Shown here: piece after piece, positions 58,530-64,000 of the stretch
Position numbering within the stretch: position 1 is the first letter of the stretch
How the letters are laid out: every line of letters starts with the position of its first letter
NCBI RefSeq assembly: GCF_016714275.1
Contig: NZ_JADJNP010000002.1
Coordinates: forward strand, 806,001-870,000
DNA from: Tessaracoccus sp.
Lineage (GTDB): Bacteria; Actinomycetota; Actinomycetes; Propionibacteriales; Propionibacteriaceae
Reading direction: 5' to 3'
Length of the DNA: 64,000 nucleotides
The notes under the pieces: generated by a model
What the model was told of the DNA's origin: nothing
The model's input: the letters and a program-made list of their open reading frames with translations, nothing else
The model's database searches: none
Position numbers and translations under genes: made by a program

Positions 58530-59021
58530 TCAGCGGTAGTTCACGAACTGGACCGCGAAGTCGTAGTCCTGCTCCTTGATCAGGGCCTGGACGCGCTGGA
58601 GGTCGTCGCGGCTCTTGGAGGAGATGCGCAGCTCATCGCCCTGAATCTGCGCCTTTACGCCCTTGGGGCCCTCGTCGCGGATCAGCTTCGTGACCTTCTT
58701 CGCGTTCTCCTGCGTGATGCCCTCCTTGGTGGCCGCGGTGATCTTCCACAGCTTCCCGGACGAGCGCGGCTCGCCGGCGTCGAGCGACTTCAGGCTCACA
58801 CCGCGGCGCAGCAGCTTCGACTGGAACACGTCGAGGACCGCCTTCACGCGCTCCTCGGAGACGGCCTGCATCTCGATCGATTCGCCGGACCAGGCGATCT
58901 TCGCGTCCGTGTTCTTGAAGTCGAAGCGCTGCGAGACCTCCTTTGCCGCCTGGTTCAGCGCGTTGTCCACCTCCTGGCGGTCGACCTTGCTTACGACGTC
59001 GAATGAGCTGTCTGCTGCCAT
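58530..59021 (-). CDS. yajQ: YajQ-family nucleotide-binding protein
   Basis: A 163-residue protein matching YajQ: MAADSSFDVVSKVDRQEVDNAL at the start, SQRFDFKN, and ISSKSRDDLQRVQALIKEQDYDFAVQFVNYR at the end, with two ferredoxin-like halves. Homologues bind cyclic di-GMP in Xanthomonas and nucleic acids or nucleotides elsewhere; the role in Actinomycetota is unknown. GAGGAG lies before the ATG. Confidence 0.93.
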   Translation of the reverse strand: MAADSSFDVVSKVDRQEVDNALNQAAKEVSQRFDFKNTDAKIAWSGESIEMQAVSEERVKAVLDVFQSKLLRRGVSLKSLDAGEPRSSGKLWKITAATKEGITQENAKKVTKLIRDEGPKGVKAQIQGDELRISSKSRDDLQRVQALIKEQDYDFAVQFVNYR

Positions 59022-59150
59022 GTCGGGCTCCTCAAAATGCTGTCAGATTACGTATGTGTTCCGGTTCATTCTGCCAGGCACCGCATGCGGGGATGTCAGA
59101 CCACCGGCTGGTAGGCTCGCCCGACATCCCAAACGCCCTGAGGTGAACCC

Positions 59151-59675
59151 ATGCCCGAGATGACACTGCGCCCGCTGCGCGCCGACGACGCCGCCGACGT
59201 GCTCGCCGCCTTCGACTCCGACCCCAGCATGGCCCGCCAAGGCACCGTCACCACGATCACCGAGGCAGAAGCCTACGTCTACGGGCTCCTCGACCCCTCC
59301 GGGAACACACGCCCGTTCGCGATCTGCGACGGCGACCGGCTCGTCGGGCTTGTCGCGGTCACCGTCGACGCCGTCAACCGCGTCGGCTGGTTCTGGTACT
59401 GGATGAACGCCTCCCACCGCGGGCGCGGCTGGGCGTCCGCGGCGGCCACCGCGGTGTCGAACTGGGCGCTGCGCTCGGGCGGTTGCGAGCGTCTCGAGTT
59501 GGGGCACCGCGCCGACAACCCGCTGTCCGGCAACGTCGCCGCCGCGGCAGGATTCCGGCACGAGGGGCGTCAGAGGGGCAAGTTCCTCGTCGACGGGGCA
59601 CGCGTCGACGTCCTCACCTACGGCCGCCTCACCACGGACCCGTGGCCCACCGCGACCGTCGAGATCGTGCGATGA
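59151..59675 (+). CDS. GNAT acetyltransferase, RimJ/RimL-like
   Basis: A 174-residue acetyltransferase with LRPLRADDAADVLAAFDSDPS at the start, the acetyl-CoA region RGRGWASAAATAVSNWAL (about residues 87-104), and RLELGHRADNPLSGNVAAAAGFRHEG with the conserved Asn. The pattern fits protein or small-molecule N-acetyltransferases of the RimJ group; the target is unknown. GAGGTGA lies before the ATG. Its stop overlaps the xthA start (ATGA). Confidence 0.87.
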   Translation: MPEMTLRPLRADDAADVLAAFDSDPSMARQGTVTTITEAEAYVYGLLDPSGNTRPFAICDGDRLVGLVAVTVDAVNRVGWFWYWMNASHRGRGWASAAATAVSNWALRSGGCERLELGHRADNPLSGNVAAAAGFRHEGRQRGKFLVDGARVDVLTYGRLTTDPWPTATVEIVR

Positions 59676-60556
59676 TCCGGATCGGCACCCACAACGTCAA
59701 CGGCATCCGCGCGGCCCTGCGCCGCGGATTCCGCGGCTACTGGGACGAGACGACCGCCGACGTCATCGCGCTGCAGGAGGTGCGCTGCCGCGTCGACGAC
59801 CTGCCCCTCGATGCCTTCGACGGGTTCCACGTCACGCTCGACGCCGGGCAGCTCGCCGGTCGCAACGGCGTCGCGGTCCTCACCCGGCACGCGCCGGAGC
59901 GGGTCCGCTCGCTGGCCGAAGTCATCACCGAGATCTCCCCCGGCGGCCGCCCAACAGACCTGTCCGCGGAGCGCATCGTCAACCGGGACCTCGCGGCGTT
60001 CTCCCACGAGGGCCGCTACGTCGAGGTCGACCTGGCCGACGCCCCGGTGCGGGTCGCGTCGCTCTACCTTCCCAAGGGTGCGGCCTGGCCCTACGAGGAG
60101 GGCAGCGAGGAGAAGTACCTGCGGAAGATGCGGTTCATGCGAGGCCTCGCGCGGGCGCTCACGGCGTCGAAGCGGGAGGCCGCCGCCCAGGGCCGCGAGT
60201 TCCTCGTCATGGGCGACTTCAACATCGCCCACACGAAGCTGGACCTCCGCAACTGGCGCTCGAACCAGAAGTCGGAGGGCTTCCTCCCGGAGGAACGCGA
60301 ATGGTTCGGGTCCATCGTCGGCCCGCGGAGGCTGATAGACGTCGTCCGGCACCTGCACCCCGACGTCGAGGGCCCCTACAGCTGGTGGAGCTGGCGCGGC
60401 CAGGCCTTCGCCAACGACACCGGCTGGCGGATCGACTACCACCTCGCCTCCCCAGGTCTCGCGAAGGCCGCGACGAGCGCGTTCGTCGGCCGCGAGGCGA
60501 CCTACGAGGCTCGGGTCAGCGACCACTCGCCCGTCGTCGTCGACTACGCGATCTGA
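59672..60556 (+). CDS. xthA: Exodeoxyribonuclease III / AP endonuclease
   Basis: A 294-residue endonuclease/exonuclease/phosphatase-fold enzyme of base excision repair. Catalytic motifs: THNVNGIRAA (Asn), ALQEVR (metal Glu), Tyr/Asp region LYLPKG, GDFNIAHT (Asp/Asn), and VSDHSPVVVDY (Asp-His). It cuts 5' of abasic sites. It is coupled to the upstream GNAT gene. Its last 13 bases overlap the convergent CPBP gene. Confidence 0.92.
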   Translation: MIRIGTHNVNGIRAALRRGFRGYWDETTADVIALQEVRCRVDDLPLDAFDGFHVTLDAGQLAGRNGVAVLTRHAPERVRSLAEVITEISPGGRPTDLSAERIVNRDLAAFSHEGRYVEVDLADAPVRVASLYLPKGAAWPYEEGSEEKYLRKMRFMRGLARALTASKREAAAQGREFLVMGDFNIAHTKLDLRNWRSNQKSEGFLPEEREWFGSIVGPRRLIDVVRHLHPDVEGPYSWWSWRGQAFANDTGWRIDYHLASPGLAKAATSAFVGREATYEARVSDHSPVVVDYAI

Positions 60557-61461
60557 CGCCGGCCCTGGTCCCGGAGGACCAGGAAGGTGAAGCTCGCGAT
60601 CATCGCGGCGTCGAGGGCAGCGGCGAGCCAGGAGATGTCCGTCGCACTGAGGTCGGCGATCCCGATGGCGCCGAGGATGAAGATTGCCGCATTGTTGACG
60701 ACGTGCAGGGCGATGGCGGCCTCCAGGCCACCCGTGCGCCAGGTGAGGACGCCGGCGGCGAGAGCGAAGACCGCGATCGAGAGCTGCCCCGGCAGCGTGT
60801 AGTCGTGGCCGAACACGAAAAGCGGCACCGGCAGCACGATGCCCCACCACGGGCTCCGCAGCCAGGCGCCCAGCACCTGCTGCGGCAGCGCCCGGAACGC
60901 GTACTCCTCGGCGGCGGCCTGGAAGGGGACGAGCAGCAACGCGACGGCAAGGAGGCCGGCCGACGCCGCGTCCCACTCCAGCGTCGGTGCCGACCCCGTC
61001 GCGGCGTCGATCACGAGCACCATGGCCGTGTAGGCGACGAAGAGGACAAGGGCGAAGACGCCGTAGCGGCCGAGCAGACCCACCCGCAGCCGCCCCGCGA
61101 CCGACGACAGCGTGCCGAGGCGTCGACGCTCCGCGAGCCGGACCCCGATGGCGATGGCGGGGATCATCAGGGCGAGCATCACCGACGAGAATGCCGCGGC
61201 CACCGGGTCGGCGAGGTCGAACGCGTCGGTGGGGTCCGCCGTGATGCGCTCCGTCCATGCGGGTGCGGCGAACACCGCGACCACGGCGAGGAGAACCAGG
61301 AAGACCGTGTAGGCGACGACGCTGAGGATCACGGCGGCGAGGGGCCGCCACCACCTGGGGCGTGGGCCTGCGAGCGCCAGCCGGTGATACGGGAGCGCGG
61401 CGGTCTGCGGCGTCTCCGGCGCGGGAGGGAGAGACGGGGTCTGGGGCGTAACGACTGTCAT
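60544..61461 (-). CDS. CPBP-family intramembrane metalloprotease
   Basis: A 305-residue polytopic membrane protein with about eight helices. The CPBP/Abi signature is present: EEYAFR (EExxxR, about residue 195), FGHDY with a His about 40 residues later, and HVVNNA. These form the intramembrane glutamate/histidine protease site. Bacterial members act in prenyl-protein-like processing, bacteriocin self-immunity or unknown roles. A Pro/Thr-rich cytoplasmic N-terminus (about residues 1-30) precedes the first helix. The start at 61461 is chosen for lack of homology upstream. Confidence 0.87.
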   Translation of the reverse strand: MTVVTPQTPSLPPAPETPQTAALPYHRLALAGPRPRWWRPLAAVILSVVAYTVFLVLLAVVAVFAAPAWTERITADPTDAFDLADPVAAAFSSVMLALMIPAIAIGVRLAERRRLGTLSSVAGRLRVGLLGRYGVFALVLFVAYTAMVLVIDAATGSAPTLEWDAASAGLLAVALLLVPFQAAAEEYAFRALPQQVLGAWLRSPWWGIVLPVPLFVFGHDYTLPGQLSIAVFALAAGVLTWRTGGLEAAIALHVVNNAAIFILGAIGIADLSATDISWLAAALDAAMIASFTFLVLRDQGRRQIA

Positions 61462-61580
61462 GGCTCCATCGTCGGGAAGGTTGCCGAGCCCCGCCATCGG
61501 GCGTCGGCATGTCGTCGGCGGCCGAAGGGATGGCCCGTTTTCATCCCTTCGGCCGACACCGCGGGGGCAGCCGTGTGGCC

Positions 61581-61586
61581 TATGTT
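61581..61586 (+). promoter_or_regulatory. -10 element of the leaderless second histidine kinase gene
   Basis: TATGTT, seven bases before the ATG at 61594. Confidence 0.45.
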
Positions 61587-61593
61587 GGGGGCC

Positions 61594-62775
61594 ATGCCGC
61601 CCCTCTCCCGAACGCAGCGCTGGTGGATGGTGACGCTGTCCATCCTGATGCCGGTAGTGCTGTTCGTTTCCTGGGGCGTGCACCTCGATGCCGGCTTTCC
61701 CGAGCCGGCCAACACCGTCCTCATGCTGCTCAATCCCCTCCTCGGCGTGCTCGCCCTCGTCTTGCTGCCGCGTGTCCTGAACCGGGAGACGCAGCCCGGT
61801 GAGGAGCAGGATCCGCGGTGGGAGCGTCGGGCGCTGATCACCGGCGCCGTCGTCGTGCTCTTCTCGGGCATCGCGGGGTCGGCCCTCCTTCCCGGGATCG
61901 CCGCCGTCGTCTCACTCGCGGGACGACGGCGCCCCGCCTGGGTCGCGGCGGCCGCGCTGTCCTTCGCGGCGGCGGTTGCCATGAACTTCTTCTCCCCCGG
62001 CGAGACCATCCCCTGGTACGAGGCGCTGATCGCCACCGTGCTGCTCGCGGCAGTCCTCGTGCTGATCGGCCTCTACCGGGGCGGGCGTCGCGCGCTGCTG
62101 CGGTCGCTGCGCCAGGAGGCCGACGCCGCCCACCGCGGCCAGGAGGCCCGGGAGGCGCAGGCCCGCCAGGAGGAGCGCACCGCGATCGCGCGCGAGATGC
62201 ACGACACGGTCTCGCACCGGCTCGCGCTCGTCTCGCTGCACGCCGGGGCGCTCGAATACCGCGACGACCTCTCTCCCGAGCAGGCGCGCGAGGCGGCCGC
62301 CGTTATCCGGCAGGGCGCGCAGGAGGCGGCCGACGAGCTGCGCGCGGCCCTGCAGGTGCTGCGCTCCGACCCGGCCGACACCCGCCCTGCACCGACCCTC
62401 GCCGACCTGACTGACCTGGTCGACGGCGTCCGCGCGGCGGGCGCCGAGGTGGCGCTCGAGGTGCGCGTCCCCGACGACGTCGAGATCCCACCCAGCGTCA
62501 CCGCGCACCTCTACCGGGTCTTGCAGGAGTCGCTGACCAACGCGGTCAAGCATGCGCCGGGCAAGCCGATCGCCGTGCGCGTCGATGTGGTCCCCGGCGA
62601 GGGAGCGACGCTCGCCGTCGGGAATCCCCTCGCAGGCGAAGCCGAGCACGGCCTGGGCGCGCGTGTGGGCCTGATCGGGCTGCGCGAACGGGTCGCGCTC
62701 GCGGGCGGACGGTTCGACGCCGGGCCGCGCGGCGATCGCTTCGTCCTGGAGACATGGGTGCCGTGGACGCACTGA
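61594..62775 (+). CDS. Sensor histidine kinase, HisKA_3 type
   Basis: A 393-residue kinase with about five N-terminal membrane helices (to about residue 160), a coiled coil rich in Glu, Ala and Arg (about residues 170-200), the phosphoacceptor His in REMHDTVSHRLALVSLHAG, the ATP-binding Asn in QESLTNAVKHAPG, and a terminal G box GLGARVGLIGLRERV. It overlaps the response regulator gene by 22 bases. The CPBP protease gene is divergent. The stimulus is unknown. Confidence 0.91.
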   Translation: MPPLSRTQRWWMVTLSILMPVVLFVSWGVHLDAGFPEPANTVLMLLNPLLGVLALVLLPRVLNRETQPGEEQDPRWERRALITGAVVVLFSGIAGSALLPGIAAVVSLAGRRRPAWVAAAALSFAAAVAMNFFSPGETIPWYEALIATVLLAAVLVLIGLYRGGRRALLRSLRQEADAAHRGQEAREAQARQEERTAIAREMHDTVSHRLALVSLHAGALEYRDDLSPEQAREAAAVIRQGAQEAADELRAALQVLRSDPADTRPAPTLADLTDLVDGVRAAGAEVALEVRVPDDVEIPPSVTAHLYRVLQESLTNAVKHAPGKPIAVRVDVVPGEGATLAVGNPLAGEAEHGLGARVGLIGLRERVALAGGRFDAGPRGDRFVLETWVPWTH

Positions 62776-63404
62776 CCGTTCTGCTCGTCGACGACGAGCC
62801 GTTGATCCGGGCCGGGCTCCGGTTGGTGCTGGACGGCGCGCAGGGCGTCGAGATCGTCGGCGAGGCGGCCGACGGCGTCGAGGCGGAGGAGCTCGCGGCC
62901 CACCTCCTCCCGGACGTCGTGCTGATGGACGTGCGCATGCCGCGTCGCGACGGCGTGGAGGCGACGGCACGGATTCGCGCGCTTCCCGACCCGCCGTCGG
63001 TGGTGATGCTGACGGCGTTCGCGACCGACGCCTACGTGCTGGGAGCGCTCCGCGCCGGCGCCTCCGGCTTCCTGCTCAAGCACACCGCACCCCGCCAGCT
63101 CGTCGACGCGGTCCGGCAGGCCGCCGCGGGAACGATGACGCTCTCCCCTGAGGCGGCGTCGTCGCTGCTGAGCGCCGCCGACGCCCCGCGCATCGACGGC
63201 GTCGAGCGGGTCGCCCAGCTGTCGGAGCGCGAGGCGGAGGTGGCCGACCTCGTCGCCGAGGGCCTGACGAACGCCGAGATCGCCGCCCGCCTCTACCTTT
63301 CCCTGCCCACGGTGAAGACGCACCTGGCAAGGATTTTCGAGAAGCTGGCCGTGACCAATCGCGTCCAACTCGCGCTGCTTGTCCACGCTGCCAGACGCGG
63401 CTGA
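62754..63404 (+). CDS. NarL/LuxR-family response regulator
   Basis: A 216-residue regulator with receiver Asp residues in VLLVDDEPLIRAGL, phosphoacceptor in VVLMDVRMPRRDG, Thr in LTAFA and Lys in FLLKH, and a LuxR helix-turn-helix (LSEREAEVADLVAEGLTNAEIAARLYLS then TVKTHLARIFEKLAV). It pairs with the kinase at 61594. Three 23-bp direct repeats begin five bases after its stop and might be a binding array for it or for another regulator. Confidence 0.92.
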   Translation: MGAVDALTVLLVDDEPLIRAGLRLVLDGAQGVEIVGEAADGVEAEELAAHLLPDVVLMDVRMPRRDGVEATARIRALPDPPSVVMLTAFATDAYVLGALRAGASGFLLKHTAPRQLVDAVRQAAAGTMTLSPEAASSLLSAADAPRIDGVERVAQLSEREAEVADLVAEGLTNAEIAARLYLSLPTVKTHLARIFEKLAVTNRVQLALLVHAARRG

Positions 63405-63408
63405 GCAG

Positions 63409-63477
63409 CGACCAAACGCTCACTCATAGAGCGACCAAACGAACACACAATCTACGACCAAACGAACATACGTGCCC
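63409..63477. repeat. Three 23-bp tandem repeats (CGACCAAACG)
   Basis: cgaccaaacg starts at 63409, 63432 and 63455, a constant 23-bp period. The second and third units share cgaccaaacgaaca. The interval to the next gene (63478-63636) shows nothing else that I can assign. Confidence 0.7.
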
Positions 63478-63636
63478 CATCGCGGCAGTCTGGGAGATCG
63501 GCCCGTAGGCACCGCCCTACTCGGCCAGGCGCGCCGATCCACCGCTAACGTGGCCGTTCGGGCGAGATCCCTCCCAAAACAGCGCCTTATTGTCGAAACG
63601 TGTCGGCTGCCCGGGTATAGGTATGCCGACAGACCT

Positions 63637-64000
63637 TCAGACGCTCACACGGGCGTCGTCGGGCTGCTCCATCGGCTGACTCAGCTCGTGGGTGTGGACG
63701 ATCCAGTAACTGACGCCGAACAGCACGAACACCATCAGCGCCATGCCGTTGCGGAGGCCGAAGTTCATGGCGTTGAACCCGAGCAGGAAGACCGTGAACA
63801 TGATCGCGGCCCGCAGCGCGCGCGTCGACGGCTTGGTCATGGGCAGCAGGACGGCGCCCCAGAGCAGGTACCAGCTGTGGATGGCCGGGGCGCAGAGCGC
63901 GAACCAGATGAACGAGTAGCTGACGAAGTGCAGTGGGCGCTTCCCGAGGTGGCGGATCGCGTACCACATGATGCCGAGCGCGCCCACGACCGCGCCGATG
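63637..64000 (-). CDS. Polytopic GT-C mannosyltransferase-like protein, C-terminal part
   Basis: About 121 residues of the C-terminus; the frame is open to the window edge, so the 5' part lies beyond 64000. At least three hydrophobic segments are visible. The segment FALCAPAIHSWYLLWGAVLL has the HxWYLLW pattern near the end of polyprenol-phosphomannose-dependent alpha-1,6-mannosyltransferases (MptA/MptB), which build lipomannan in Actinomycetota. The assignment is tentative because the catalytic N-terminal loops are missing here. Confidence 0.55.
   Translation of the reverse strand, partial: IGAVVGALGIMWYAIRHLGKRPLHFVSYSFIWFALCAPAIHSWYLLWGAVLLPMTKPSTRALRAAIMFTVFLLGFNAMNFGLRNGMALMVFVLFGVSYWIVHTHELSQPMEQPDDARVSV

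Noticed and set aside
63409..63477. Short CRISPR-like array
   Set aside because: Only about 10-14 conserved bases per 23-bp unit, no spacer-length gaps and no cas genes; simple direct repeats fit better.

Overview
The window is about 69% GC and comes from a mycothiol-using member of the Actinomycetota. The evidence is a mycothiol-type formaldehyde dehydrogenase, the actinobacterial succinylase lysine genes (dapC, dapD, dapE), actinobacterial GlgA/GlgC, DUF3117, HadA/HadB-type dehydratases beside rpmG, and many leaderless genes (TANNNT, 6-7 nt, start codon). A Propionibacteriaceae relative such as Tessaracoccus is my guess from gene style only, not a demonstrated assignment.

Layout. 0-12.7 kb: divergent glgC/glgA; DUF3117, DivIVA-like and LOG genes; uraD divergent from an allantoinase homologue that has lost its metal-site residues; dapE/dapD divergent, a lysozyme-like membrane-anchored protein, fdxA-dapC, a VanW protein and SppA. 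12.8-24.1 kb is a selenium block. It holds a formate dehydrogenase operon (fdhA with an in-frame UGA and a SECIS hairpin, fdhB, nrfD), then an ECF sigma factor with a membrane partner, then selD divergent from tRNA-Sec, selA and selB. Everything needed to make and insert selenocysteine for the dehydrogenase is here.

24.3-31.3 kb: transketolase, a phosphoribosyltransferase pair, GNAT, a hexose-6-phosphate mutarotase, the mycothiol dehydrogenase/MBL pair (formaldehyde to formate, a possible feed for the formate dehydrogenase) and pncA. 31.3-45.7 kb is a translation, secretion and envelope block on the minus strand: rplA, rplK, nusG, secE, tRNA-Trp, then an inserted segment (two ABC half-exporters around a two-component system, an M20 hydrolase, a secreted glucosaminidase), then murB, hadB, hadA, rpmG, tRNA-Met, tRNA-Thr, purine nucleoside phosphorylase and tRNA-Tyr.

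45.8-55.1 kb: a Ca2+-type P-type ATPase, then assimilatory sulfate reduction: a leaderless cysteine-containing leader peptide, sulfite reductase, a single ORF joining CysH to CysD, cysN, a TauE-family exporter and a sirohydrochlorin chelatase. 55.1-58.5 kb is accessory: an AbiEi/VSR-like gene between inverted repeats, an S66 peptidase, a ribbon-helix-helix toxin-antitoxin pair and a frameshifted trypco2-type gene. 58.5-64 kb: yajQ, GNAT, xthA, a CPBP protease, a second two-component system followed by three 23-bp direct repeats, and the 3' part of a GT-C mannosyltransferase-like gene running off the end.

Two families of hairpin-forming repeats are dispersed in the window. One sits just 3' of minus-strand stop codons (three copies). 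The other is a larger palindromic element of about 165-175 bp with a conserved core (two copies). The strongest candidates for new biology are the cysH-cysD single ORF with a retained internal start, the cysteine leader peptide, the large palindromic element, the residue-stripped allantoinase homologue, and the mirror-image selD/tRNA-Sec promoter.
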